Origin: Cryobacterium breve
GTDB lineage: Bacteria > Actinomycetota > Actinomycetes > Actinomycetales > Microbacteriaceae
Length of the DNA: 64,000 nucleotides
Direction of reading: 5' to 3'
Assembly (NCBI RefSeq): GCF_027594785.1
Contig: NZ_CP075584.1
Location: 3,410,001 to 3,474,000 of the forward strand
This document shows, one piece after another, positions 32,193 through 42,422 of the stretch; the stretch's first letter is position 1, and every line of letters begins with the position of its first letter. The notes beneath the pieces are model-generated. The model was not told the DNA's origin. It worked only from the letters and a program-made list of their open reading frames with translations, and did no database searches. The position numbers were made by a program, and so were the translations under genes.

Positions 32193-33611
32193 TCAGGCGA
32201 AGAGGGCGGCGCCGAGGTAGCTGCCGCGGGCGGCGCCCGGCGGGACCGCGAAGAGCGCCGAACCGACGTGCCGCACGTACTCGTTCATGGCGTCGTGCCG
32301 AGCGAGGGCGAGCTGCACGGTCGTGAACTGGGAGGGCCGGCGCTGGTAGCTGATGAAGAACAGCCCGGCCTCGAGCCGGCCGAGGTCGTCGTTGCCGTCC
32401 ACGAAGTTGTAGCCGCGCCGCAGCAACTGAACGCCGTTGTTCTGGGCCGGGTGCGCGAGGCGCATGTGCGAGGCCCTGTCGATCAGCGGGGCGCCGTCCT
32501 TGCCGGTGGCGGCGAAGTCGGGCTCGGTGAACTCGGTGCCGCCGGAGAGCGGGGCACCGTCGCCCTTGGTACGGCCGAACACGGTCTCCTGTTCGCGCAG
32601 TGCGGTGCGATCCCAGGTCTCGATCGTCATCCGGATCCGCCGGGCGACGAGGTAGGAGCCCCCGGCGAGCCACGCGGGGCCGTCGCCCGCGCCGACCCAG
32701 ACCTGTTCGTCGACGACGGCCGGCTGTTCGGCCTTGACGTTGGCGGTGCCGTCCTTGAAGCCGAAGAGGTTGCGCGGGGTGGCCTGGCTCGTGCTCGTCG
32801 ACGAGGTGCGGCCGAAGCCCAGCTGGGACCAGCGGATCGCCGCGCGGCCGAAGGCGATCCTGGACAGGTTGCGGATCGCGTGCACCGCGACCTGGGGGTC
32901 GTCTGCGCAGGCCTGGATGCAGAGGTCGCCGCCGCTGCGTGCGTCATCGAGCTGGTCTCCTGGAAAGTGCGGCAGCTCGGCGAGGGCGTCGGGGCGGGCG
33001 GATGCGATGCCGAACCTGTCCACGCCTGCGCTCGTCGTAAAGAGCGTCGGGCCGAAGCCGACCGTGATCGTCAGGCCGGCCGGAGGCAGCCCGAATGCCT
33101 CGCCGGTGTCCTCGGGCGGGGCGTCGTACGACCCGCCGACCGCACCGAAATCGCCGATGTCGTGGCCGGCGGTCAGGGCCGCGGCCGCGGTGGTCCAGTC
33201 CTGCAGCAGGGAGATCAGGTCGGCGCGTGTGGCGCCTGGCGCGAGGTCGAACGCCGCGAAGTGCAGCCGGTCCTGGGCGGGCGTCACGATGCCGGCCTGG
33301 TGCTCCTGGTAGAACGGGTAGACGGTGCTGCCCGCGGCCGGGGCGCCCGCTGCTGCGAGGGCCTGGACTCCACGGTCCGCCGCGATGCCGAGTCCGACAC
33401 CGGCAACGCCGGCCCCGGCGAGTCCGAAGAGTCCGCGGCGGGAAATGCCGCGCGGGGCCTCCGCTGGTGCCCCGACTGCGGGCAATGTCGCCGACGCGTT
33501 CGCACCGGCATCCGCCTGGCCGTCCCCTTCCTCCCGCGAGAGCGGAGTTTCGGCCCCTTCGGCGCGCGGGAAGGGGCCATTTTTCCGCTTTCGCGAATCG
33601 CCACCCTTCAT
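32193..33611 (-). CDS. efeB: EfeB dye-decolorising heme peroxidase
   Basis: 472 residues. A long charged N-terminus precedes a Tat signal, ISRRGLFGLAGAGVAGVG, so EfeB is exported folded with heme. The DyP domain shows TPAQDRLHFAAFDL near its start, the distal FGFKDGTANVK (catalytic Asp in GxxDG), SYLVARRIRMTIETWDR, and MRLAHPAQNNGVQLLRRGYN with the proximal His region. It acts with EfeO and EfeU in iron uptake, as ferrous oxidase or heme deferrochelatase. The ATG overlaps the efeO stop by one base, so the two are coupled. The first 30 residues are encoded by a palindromic element. Confidence 0.93.
   Translation of the reverse strand: MKGGDSRKRKNGPFPRAEGAETPLSREEGDGQADAGANASATLPAVGAPAEAPRGISRRGLFGLAGAGVAGVGLGIAADRGVQALAAAGAPAAGSTVYPFYQEHQAGIVTPAQDRLHFAAFDLAPGATRADLISLLQDWTTAAAALTAGHDIGDFGAVGGSYDAPPEDTGEAFGLPPAGLTITVGFGPTLFTTSAGVDRFGIASARPDALAELPHFPGDQLDDARSGGDLCIQACADDPQVAVHAIRNLSRIAFGRAAIRWSQLGFGRTSSTSTSQATPRNLFGFKDGTANVKAEQPAVVDEQVWVGAGDGPAWLAGGSYLVARRIRMTIETWDRTALREQETVFGRTKGDGAPLSGGTEFTEPDFAATGKDGAPLIDRASHMRLAHPAQNNGVQLLRRGYNFVDGNDDLGRLEAGLFFISYQRRPSQFTTVQLALARHDAMNEYVRHVGSALFAVPPGAARGSYLGAALFA
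33535..33595. repeat. Palindromic element inside the start of efeB
   Basis: Left arm 33535-33560 starts CGCGAGAGCGGA and ends GGCCCCTTC; right arm 33570-33595 starts GAAGGGGCC and ends TCCGCTTTCGCG. Twenty of 26 positions pair, around a 9-nt loop. The ends match the CGCGARAG ends of the intergenic palindromes in this window. It is read in frame as roughly residues 6-27 of EfeB. Confidence 0.75.
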
Positions 33612-34796
33612 CACAGAACGAGGGCCGCGGTCAGCCGGCCGAGGGGTTCGGCGAGGGCGTTGACCTGGTCGGCGAGGCCCTTGACGGTGCCGGTGGACAG
33701 GTCGGTGTAGAGCACGAAGCCGTCGCCGACGCGCTGGGTGTCGAGGAGGGTCTGCAGGGCGGCGAAGCGGGTGTCGAGGGTCGCGGCGAGAGCGGCGTCC
33801 TTCTGCACGAGCACGTCCCGCACCCCGGCGTAGAGCACCCGGGCGCCGTCGACGTTGGCCTGGAAATCCCAGAGGTCGGTGTGCGACCAGACCTCCTCCT
33901 CGCCGGTGACCTTGCCGCTCGCGACCTCGTCGAGGAGGCCGATCGCGCCGTTGGTCTGCTGGGCGAGGGTGAAGGTGAGCGGCTGCACCTTCTCGTTCAG
34001 GGTCGCCGTGTCCGCGACGAGCAGTCCGGCCAGGCGGGCGCGCTCGGCGGCCGGGTATGCGGCGAAGCCGGCTTCGGCGTCGGCGGGCCAGAGGTCCTTC
34101 TCGATGGCGTGCCAGCCGGTCCAGTCCTGGCCTTCTTCGAGGTCGGCCTCGCGCAGGTCGAGCTTCGGGTCCAAGTCGCCGAAGGATTCGGCGACGGTCT
34201 CGACGCGTTCCCAGTGCGCGCGGGTGGCCGCATAGAGTCCGCGGGCGGTGTTGTCGTCGCCGGCGGTGTACGCGGCGGCGAATGCGGCGGTCCCGGTGAC
34301 GAGCTGGCCGATCTGGTCCTTCACGTAGGAGGCGTAGTTGGTGTTCGCGGTGTCGATGCGGGCGACGAGGTCGGCCTCGCCCGGGGCGTTCGTCGCGGCA
34401 TCCGCTGCGCTGGATGGGGTCACGGTGAACGGGGCCTGGCCGATGCCGGTACCGGTCATGCCGGGCTTGCACGCGGTGAAGTAGCTGCCGGCGCTCAGGT
34501 CGACGACGAGGGTGCGGCTGAGACCGGGGCCGATGTTCTCGGCCTCCCCCACGATGCGGAGCCTGGTCGTCGCCGAGGAGGTAGAACTCGGTGACCTGGT
34601 CCCCGGAGTTCGAGACGGTGAACGTCACGTTGCCTGCGGACGCCGTTGAGCCCGACACGGTGCAGGCCGTCGCGCTGCTGTCGACGGTCAGGGCGGCGTG
34701 CGTCGCTCCGGGCGCCGAGGCGTTCGGGACGCAGCCGGTGAGGGCGAGTGCGGTCGCCGCGACGAGGGCGGCGAGGGGAAGGAGGCGGGGCTGCAT
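33611..34796 (-). CDS. efeO: EfeO periplasmic-type iron-binding lipoprotein (frame break)
   Basis: 394 residues after one correction. Signal MQPRLLPLAALVAATALALT with lipobox LTGCVP anchors it outside the membrane. A cupredoxin-like N-domain (NVTFTVSNSGDQVTEFYLLG) is followed by the M75 imelysin-like domain with HWERVETVAESFGDLDPKLD, DWTGWHAIEKDLW (HxxE-like iron site) and WSHTDLWDFQANVDGARVLY. The extra base is at GAGCCTG 34559-34565 (sense CAGGCTC), joining LLGDDQ to LRIVGEAENIG. It delivers iron to EfeU. Middle gene of efeU-efeO-efeB. Confidence 0.92.
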
Positions 34797-34982
34797 GGAG
34801 TCCTTAGGGCTGGCGAATGGTCGTGAGGGACGAACGGGCCGCCGGGCGGATGCCGGGAGCCCGGGCATCCATCGGTGCGGGATGGTCGGCGGCAGGGCGG
34901 GGTGTCGACGGGTCGGTGGAACAGGCGCCCGAACGAATTCGACGGAGTTTTGTTCGACGGGATTTTTCGGGTCTACGGCCCG

Positions 34983-35843
34983 TCAGGCCCCGGTCAGGAC
35001 CTTGTCGGGCAGAGTCTCCGTCGACGTGGTGCGGGGGCGGCGGCCGCTGCGGACCGCCCGGACAAAGAACGTGAGCGTGGTGCCGACGTAGGCGACCCAG
35101 ACCAGCAGTTCGAGCCAGGTCGTCGCGGGGGAGAAGTTGAGCGTTCCCTTGAGCAGGGTGCCGTACCAGCTGTCCGGCGGGATGGCCGCGCTCACGTCGA
35201 AGGCGATGCTGTGCAGGCCGGGCAGCACCCCGGCCTCCTGCAGGTCGTGCACGCCGTAGGAGAGCACGCCGGCCGCGACGATGATGAGGATGCCGCCGGT
35301 CCAGGTGAAGAATTTCGACAGGTTGATCCGCAGCATCCCCGAGTAGATCAGCCAGCCGAGCCCCGCTGCCGTGAGGATGCCAAGGGCCGCGCCGAGGAGC
35401 GGCAGGGTGGTCTCCCCGGTCGCCTGCACGGCGGCCCAGAGGAACAGCGCCGTTTCGATGCCCTCGCGGCCGACGGCGATGAAGGCGACGATGACCAGCC
35501 CGAGTCCGGTGCCGAGCAGGGACTTGTCGATGCTGCCCCGGAGCTGGCTCGAGAGGGTGCGTGCGGTGCGCAGCATCCAGAACACCATCCAGGTCACGAG
35601 CCCGGTCGCGGCGATGGAGAGCACACCGCCGATCGTCTCCTGCGCGGCGAACGAGAGGGTGGAGGTGCCGTAGGTGAGCAGGGCGCCGATGCCGAGCGCG
35701 AGGAGCACGGCGAGGCCGACGCCGGCCCAGATGCGCGGCAGAACGTCTTTCCGCCCGATCTTGACGACGTAGGCGACGAGGATCGTCACGATGAGTGCGG
35801 CTTCGAGGCCCTCACGGAGGCCGATCAGATAGTTTGCGAGCAC
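34983..35843 (-). CDS. efeU: EfeU iron permease, paralogue 2
   Basis: 286 residues, the same seven-helix FTR1-type fold as the copy at 31164-32030 and very similar in sequence ([60 protein letters not shown]). Both REGxE motifs are intact. The GTG at 35843 follows CAGGAAACC. It is the first gene of the efe cluster on this strand, 186 bp upstream of efeO, and has a near-perfect iron box in front. Differences lie mainly in the loops and the C-terminal tail ([17 protein letters not shown]). Confidence 0.93.
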   Translation of the reverse strand: MLANYLIGLREGLEAALIVTILVAYVVKIGRKDVLPRIWAGVGLAVLLALGIGALLTYGTSTLSFAAQETIGGVLSIAATGLVTWMVFWMLRTARTLSSQLRGSIDKSLLGTGLGLVIVAFIAVGREGIETALFLWAAVQATGETTLPLLGAALGILTAAGLGWLIYSGMLRINLSKFFTWTGGILIIVAAGVLSYGVHDLQEAGVLPGLHSIAFDVSAAIPPDSWYGTLLKGTLNFSPATTWLELLVWVAYVGTTLTFFVRAVRSGRRPRTTSTETLPDKVLTGA

Positions 35844-35872
35844 GGTTTCCTGGTCTTCGGGAGCGGTCGAGG

Positions 35873-35893
35873 TTGGTAAGGCTATCCTTACTC
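35873..35893. promoter_or_regulatory. Iron box (DtxR/IdeR-like) before efeU copy 2
   Basis: GTAAGG-CTAT-CCTTAC (35876-35891) is a perfect 6-bp inverted repeat within TTGGTAAGGCTATCCTTACTC. It matches the TTAGGTTAG-like iron box form bound by DtxR/IdeR repressors. It lies 33 bp upstream of the efeU start and between efeU and the divergent PIG-L-like gene. Confidence 0.75.
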
Positions 35894-35979
35894 GAGCGAG
35901 TCTACCGGCGGTCGTCCGGGAATGTCCAGTTATTATTCTCGGGTGGGTGTCCGCCAATCCGACCCTGGGGAGCTCATCG

Positions 35980-37071
35980 ATGGTCATGTCCGGCAGTGCA
36001 GAACGTGTCGTCTTCGTGCACGACCGCCCCGGCGACGAGGTCTGGTTCACCGGCGGCACCATCGCCCGCCTGCGCGGGGATGACGCAGAGGTCGTCGTGC
36101 TCTTCGGCGCCCGGGCGCCCGGTGACACCGGCGACAGCACCTCGGGCGCGAGCTCCGATTCGCGCGCGGCGCTCTCCGCACTCGGGGTCAGCGACTGGCG
36201 CGTCCTGCCCGCGACAGCAGACCCGGCCGCAGCCGTTCGCGCCGTGCTCGACGAGGTCGGGGCGACGGCGATCGTGATCGGCGCGCGCAGCGAGGTGCTC
36301 CAGGTCGCCGCAACGGATGCCGCCCATTCTTCCCGTGTGCCGGTCTTCGTGAGCCGCGGGGTCACCGAGGCGATCGGGCAGCGGATCGTCGCGATCGACG
36401 TCAGTGATCACCTCGAGCAGAAGCTCGCCGCCCTCTCCGCGTACCCGGACCGGTGGACCGTGGATGGACGCGTCGTGTCCGCCGTCCGCCCGGGGGACCC
36501 GGCCGGGACGGTGACGGGAACCGAAACCTACCTGCGGGCCGCGCTGTCGGCCGCTGTCGGCGGCAGCCCCGAGGCATCCGCCGCCCGGACGCCGCCGGGA
36601 GCGGACCCGGAGAGTGCGGCGGAGGAGGGCTCCCCGCCGGACGTCGCGAAACCGGAGTCCCCGGCTCCGGCCGGCGCCTTCGCAACCGGGGCGTTGCGGG
36701 CCGTCGCGAGCCTCGTCGCGCTCGCCGCCGGCGTGGTCTTCGGGGTGCTCGGCACGGTGGCGCACCAGGCCACCGTCGTGCTCGGCCCCGTGACTGTGCC
36801 CATCGGTCTCGTGCTCGCGACCCTGGCCGCGAGCGCCCTGCTCGTCGGCCTCCGGCTCGTGCTCGACGACCGGGTGGTCGTGCTCGCGTGCACGATCGGC
36901 CTCGTCGGATCGATCTTCCTGCTGTCTCTGAAAAGCACCGGCGGCTCCGTGCTCGTGCCCGCCGGCCTCACCGGCACCCTCTGGACGGTGCTGCCGACCC
37001 TCGTCGCCTCGCTCGTCCTGGCGTGGCCGCGGCTCCCGCAGCGGAGGGCCCAGCCCGGCGGGGGCGCCTGA
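35980..37071 (+). CDS. PIG-L-like (degenerate) domain fused to membrane helices
   Basis: 363 residues. The N-terminal 190 residues follow the PIG-L/LmbE deacetylase pattern: [20 protein letters not shown] stands where the family has AHPDDE...GGTIA, then [11 protein letters not shown] and [11 protein letters not shown]. The metal motif is altered by a two-residue insertion and no clear second His motif is seen, so catalysis is doubtful. A Pro/Ala/Glu-rich linker leads to about four C-terminal helices ([20 protein letters not shown] to [16 protein letters not shown]). ATG 35980 has GGGGAG seven bases upstream and is preferred over a GTG at 35947. Role unknown; possibly sugar- or thiol-related by family. 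Confidence 0.6.
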   Translation: MVMSGSAERVVFVHDRPGDEVWFTGGTIARLRGDDAEVVVLFGARAPGDTGDSTSGASSDSRAALSALGVSDWRVLPATADPAAAVRAVLDEVGATAIVIGARSEVLQVAATDAAHSSRVPVFVSRGVTEAIGQRIVAIDVSDHLEQKLAALSAYPDRWTVDGRVVSAVRPGDPAGTVTGTETYLRAALSAAVGGSPEASAARTPPGADPESAAEEGSPPDVAKPESPAPAGAFATGALRAVASLVALAAGVVFGVLGTVAHQATVVLGPVTVPIGLVLATLAASALLVGLRLVLDDRVVVLACTIGLVGSIFLLSLKSTGGSVLVPAGLTGTLWTVLPTLVASLVLAWPRLPQRRAQPGGGA

Positions 37072-37078
37072 GCCGCAC

Positions 37079-37160
37079 CCTGAGTCCCGACAGAGGGCTG
37101 AGTCCCGACAGAGGGCTGAGCCGCGACAGGGAGGGGGCTGAGTCCCGACGGGGGGCGCTT
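37079..37160. repeat. About 18-bp tandem repeat CTGAGTCCCGACAGAGGG
   Basis: Four degenerate copies begin just after the PIG-L-like stop codon, each starting with CTGAG. The tract ends next to CTTGACC-TAGACT, which looks like promoter sequence for fdxA. Confidence 0.8.
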
Positions 37161-37203
37161 GACCTAGACTGGACGTTCAGCTTGTGAAGGGAGCTCCCCG
37201 CTC

Positions 37204-37521
37204 GTGACCTATGTCATTGCCCTGCCGTGTGTCGACGTGAAAGACCGCGCCTGCGTGGACGAATGCCCGGTCGACTGCATTTACGAGGGCGATCGTTCCC
37301 TCTACATCCACCCGGATGAATGCGTCGACTGCGGTGCCTGCGAACCGGTCTGCCCCGTCGAGGCGATCTACTACGAGGACGATGTTCCCGAGCAGTGGGC
37401 CGAGTACTACAAGGCCAACGTCGAATTCTTCGATGACATCGGGTCTCCCGGCGGCGCCGCGAAGGTCGGCGTGATTCACAAGGACCACCCGATCATCGCC
37501 GTCCTGCCCCCGCAGGTCTAA
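37204..37521 (+). CDS. fdxA: 7Fe-type ferredoxin
   Basis: 105 residues. CVDVKDRACVDECPVDCIYE and CVDCGACEPVCPVEAIYYED give one 3Fe-4S/4Fe-4S site and one classical CxxCxxCxxxCP 4Fe-4S site, as in actinobacterial FdxA (Mycobacterium FdxC type). The C-terminal half EQWAEYYKANVEFFDDIGSP is also typical. It carries electrons to unknown partners in the cytosol. GTG start after GAAGGGAG. It lies 6 bp before dapC, a pairing often kept in Actinobacteria. Confidence 0.93.
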   Translation: MTYVIALPCVDVKDRACVDECPVDCIYEGDRSLYIHPDECVDCGACEPVCPVEAIYYEDDVPEQWAEYYKANVEFFDDIGSPGGAAKVGVIHKDHPIIAVLPPQV

Positions 37522-37527
37522 CCAGCC

Positions 37528-38637
37528 GTGCTCAAGCCGCTCCCCGACTACCCGTGGGACCAGATGGCGCCGTACGCCGCCCAGGCCCGTGCGCACGCGG
37601 ACGGCATCGTCGACCTGTCGATCGGGTCGCCCGTCGACCCGACGCCCGACGTCGTCCGCACCGCCCTCGCCGAGGCGACGGATGCGCACGCGTACCCGCA
37701 GACCGTCGGCACGCCTGAGCTTCAGGCCGCGATCGTCGGCTGGTACGCCCGCCGTCGCGGCGTCACCGGGCTGACGGCCGCCAACGTGCTCCCCACGATC
37801 GGCTCCAAGGAGAGCTCGTCGCCCTCCTGCCCTTCATGCTCGGGCTCGGCGAGGGGGACACCGTCGTGCACCCGCTTGCGGCATACCCCACCTACGCGAT
37901 CGGCGCCGCGATGGCCGGATGCGACGCGTTCGCCTCCGACGACCCGGCCGCGTGGCCGTCCACGACGAGGCTCATCTGGCTGAACAGCCCGGGCAATCCC
38001 GACGGCCGCGTGCTGTCGGTGTCCGAGCCTGCGTGCCGCCGTCGAACGGGCGCGGGAGCTCGGGGCCGTCATCGTCTCCGATGAGTGTTATGCCGAGCTC
38101 GGCTGGGCCGGGCCCTGGGCGTCCGAACCGATTCCCAGCATCCTCGACCCGCGCGTGATCGGCACCGACCGCCGCAACGTGCTCGCGATCTACTCCCTCA
38201 GCAAGCAGTCGAACATGGCCGGCTACCGGGGCGCCTTCGCGGCCGGCTGCGCCGACGTGCTCGCCCGGGTGCTCACCGTGCGGAAGCACGCCGGCCTGAT
38301 GCTGCCGCAGCCTCTCCAGGCCGCGATGGTCGCCGCCCTCGGCGACGACGCCCACGTGGCGGCGCAGCGCGAGAGGTACCGGGGCAGGCGTGCCGTGCTG
38401 CTGCCGGCGATCGAGGCCGCCGGGTACCGCATCGACCGGAGTGAGGCCGGCCTCTACCTGTGGGCGACGAAGGGGGTCGACTGCTGGCAGTCGATCGCCG
38501 AACTCGCCGGTCTCGGCATCCTCGCCGGGCCGGGATCGTTCTACGGGGACGGGTATCCGCACCACGTCCGATTCTCGCTCACGGCGACGGATGAACGTAT
38601 CCACGCAGCGGCCGCTCGGCTCCGGTCGCTAGAGTAG
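37528..38637 (+). CDS. dapC: Succinyldiaminopimelate transaminase (two frame breaks)
   Basis: About 369 residues when joined. Class I/II PLP aminotransferase, DapC type: LSIGSPVDPTPDVVRTALAE, AYPQTVGTPELQAAIVGWYA, VLPTIGSKE, LIWLNSPGNPDGRVLSV (NPxG loop), SDECYAELGW, and YSLSKQSNMAGYRGAFAAG with the PLP Lys. It makes N-succinyl-LL-diaminopimelate for lysine and cell wall. The first break is at GGAGAGCTC about 37809-37817 (one G lost from GAGGAG, or AG gained); the second is an extra base at GAGCCTG 38025-38031. Net length is whole codons. Placed right after fdxA; dapD and dapE are close by. Confidence 0.9.
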
Positions 38638-38854
38638 CAACTGCCCACGGTGTACCCGGACCGGGTAACATCAACATTCTTGTAGTACTCCTCCGGTTAA
38701 ACTGCCGAAAGTTTGGCGGATGCAACAGTAGGTGGCGGGGCCGATTAGGCTGTATCCGCTTGGACGTCTCCAGCCACACCGGTGTGCCATGGCGGCCACC
38801 CTCAGTCCGTAAGGCAGTGATTCAGTGACACTCAGTGATATTCAGGGAGGCGCC

Positions 38855-40164
<1,310 letters not shown>

Positions 40165-40180
40165 GCGCACTCACAGAACG

Positions 40181-40222
40181 ACGGATGCCCGGCACGCGAT
40201 CGCGCGCCGGGCATCCGTTTTC
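40181..40222. terminator. Bidirectional terminator between gltA and dapD
   Basis: ACGGATGCCCGGC (40181-40193) pairs with GCCGGGCATCCGT (40206-40218) around a 12-nt loop, followed by TTTTCG. Genes converge on it from both sides. Confidence 0.9.
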
Positions 40223-40235
40223 GTCGTACCCGGGG

Positions 40236-41216
40236 TCAGGCGTGCAGCTGGTCGTTCAGGACGATGCCGTTCCCGCTGCGGGCGAGCACCTCGACGGCGC
40301 CGGACATCGAATTGCGGCGGAAGAGCAGGTTGGGTACCCCGGAGAGCTCGACGGCCTTCATCGTCTGCATGCGACCGTCCGCGGTGCGCGGCCGGTCGGG
40401 CAGGGACACCTTCGTGCCCGCCGTGACGTAGAGCCCGGCCTCGACGACGGAATCGTCGCCGATCGAGATGCCGATGCCGGAGTTCGCGCCGAGCAGGGCC
40501 CGCTCGCCGATGCGGACGCGTTCGGTGCCACCGCCGGAGAGGGTGCCCATGATCGAGGCGCCGCCGCCGATGTCCGCTCCGTTGCCGACGACGACCCCCT
40601 GCGAGATGCGCCCTTCGACCATGGAGACGCCGAGGGTGCCCGCGTTGAAGTTCACGAAACCCTCGTGCATGACCGTGGTGCCGGGGGAGAGGTAGGCGCC
40701 GAGACGCACCCGGGACGCATCCGCGATCCGCACCCGGTCCGGTGTGACGTAGTTCAGCAGCGGCGGGAACTTGTCCACGCCGCCGGCGTGGATGCCCGCA
40801 CGCTGCAGCGCCGGCCGCAGCCGGTCGAAGTCTGCGGGCAGCATCGGTCCGGCGTTCGTCCACACCACGACGGGCAGGTGGCCGAAGATGCCGTCGAGGT
40901 TGATGCTGTTGGGCCTGACCAGCAGATGCGAGAGCAGGTGCAGGCGCAGGTAGGCGTCAGAGGTGCCCGCCGGCGGGGAGGCGAGGTCGATCTCGATCGT
41001 CACGGTCTCAAGGCGCACGGCACGCCGCGGGTCTGCCCCGGCGAGTTCGGAGACCGAGGCCGGCACGATCCAGCGGTCGCGGCCGACGGGCAGCGAGCCG
41101 AGCAGGGGAGCGGGGAACCAGGTGTCCAGGACCGTGCCGTCCTCGGCGACGGTGGCCAGGCCATAGCCCCAGGCGGTGGCGGGAACGGTGGACTGCGGGG
41201 ACTCTGTCTCGGTCAT
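40236..41216 (-). CDS. dapD: Tetrahydrodipicolinate N-succinyltransferase
   Basis: 326 residues, the actinobacterial form of DapD. The C-terminal half is a left-handed parallel beta-helix seen as hexapeptide-like repeats: VRLGAYLSPGTTVMHEGFVN, GISIGDDSVVEAGLYVTAGT. It transfers succinyl from CoA to tetrahydrodipicolinate on the way to meso-DAP. The ATG has AGAGGA directly upstream. It diverges from dapE with only 17 bp between the start codons. Confidence 0.93.
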   Translation of the reverse strand: MTETESPQSTVPATAWGYGLATVAEDGTVLDTWFPAPLLGSLPVGRDRWIVPASVSELAGADPRRAVRLETVTIEIDLASPPAGTSDAYLRLHLLSHLLVRPNSINLDGIFGHLPVVVWTNAGPMLPADFDRLRPALQRAGIHAGGVDKFPPLLNYVTPDRVRIADASRVRLGAYLSPGTTVMHEGFVNFNAGTLGVSMVEGRISQGVVVGNGADIGGGASIMGTLSGGGTERVRIGERALLGANSGIGISIGDDSVVEAGLYVTAGTKVSLPDRPRTADGRMQTMKAVELSGVPNLLFRRNSMSGAVEVLARSGNGIVLNDQLHA

Positions 41217-41233
41217 TCCTCTAGATTAGTAGG

Positions 41234-42419
41234 GTGACCTTGACCCCCCAGCCCGCGTCCGTGCCCGTGAACCCGCCGGTGAACCCGTACGTGAACCCCG
41301 CACCGGATGCCGCGGGCGCCCGCCGTGCCGGACCGCTCGATCTGGCCGCATCCTCCGTCTCGATCACGCAGGCGATCTGCGACATCGAGTCCGTCTCCGG
41401 CAACGAGACCCCCCTCGCCGACGCCGTCGAACGGGCCCTGTCCGGCCTCGCGCACCTCGAGGTCATCCGCGACGGGGACACGATCGTCGCCCGCACCCAG
41501 CTCGGCCGCGCCCAGCGCGTCATCATCGCCGGGCACCTCGACACCGTCCCTGTCAACGGCAACCTGCCGACCCGGTTCGAGACCGTCGACGGCCTCGAAC
41601 ACCTCTGGGGTCGCGGCACGGTCGACATGAAGGCGGGGGTCGCCGTGCAACTCAAGCTCGCCGCGGAGCTCACCGAGCCCGGTCTCGACGTGACCTGGAT
41701 GTGGTACGACCACGAGGAGGTCTCCGACGATCTCAACGGCCTCGGTCGGCTCGCCCGGAACCGCCCCGACCTCTTCGAGGGCGACTTCGCCATCCTCGGC
41801 GAACCCAGCAACGGCCAGGTCGAGGGAGGGTGCAACGGCAACCTGCGGATCGAGGTGCGCACCCACGGGGTCCGCGCGCACTCGGCGCGAAGCTGGGTCG
41901 GCGAGAACGCCATCCACAAGGCCGCGCCGATCCTTGCCATCCTCGCGGGCTACGAGCCGCGCTCAGTCGAGGTGGAGGGACTCGTCTACCGGGAGGGCCT
42001 CAACGCCGTCGGGATCAGCGGCGGCATCGCCGGCAACGTCATCCCGGACGCGTGCATGGTGCACATCAACTACCGTTTCGCCCCGAGCCGCAGGCTCCGC
42101 GGAGGCGATCGAGCACGTCCGGGAACTGTTCGCGGGGTACGAGGTCACCGTCGTCGACCGTGCAGAGGGCGCCCGCCCTGGCCTCGACGCCACGCTCGCC
42201 CGGGAGTTCCTCGCCTTCGTCGGGGCGGAGGCGCGCCCCAAGTACGGCTGGACAGACGTAGCCCGGTTCTCCGCCCTCGGCATCCCGGCGGTCAACTTCG
42301 GCCCTGGCGACCCGCTCAAGGCCCACGCCGACGACGAACGTGTCGCCGTGCACCAGATCACGGACTGCGAGGACGCCCTGCGCTCCTGGCTGACCGCGGC
42401 CCCGAGCCGGAAGCCCTAG
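41234..42419 (+). CDS. dapE: Succinyl-diaminopimelate desuccinylase (frame break)
   Basis: 394 residues after one correction. M20 zinc peptidase fold: VIIAGHLDTVPVNGNLPTRF (His and Asp ligands), LWGRGTVDMKAGVAVQLKLA, MWYDHEEVSDDLNGLGRLA (ligand Glu pair), FAILGEPSNGQVEGGCNGNL, and late PAVNFGPGDPLKAHADDE with the last His. It releases succinate from N-succinyl-LL-DAP. The extra base is in CAGGCTC 42093-42099, joining FAPSR to SSAEAIEHVRELF. The first 35 residues (PVNPPVNPYVNPAP) are low-complexity; the true start could be later. The -10-like TAGATT ends 7 bp before the GTG, so the message may be nearly leaderless. Confidence 0.93.
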
Positions 42420-42422
42420 ACC

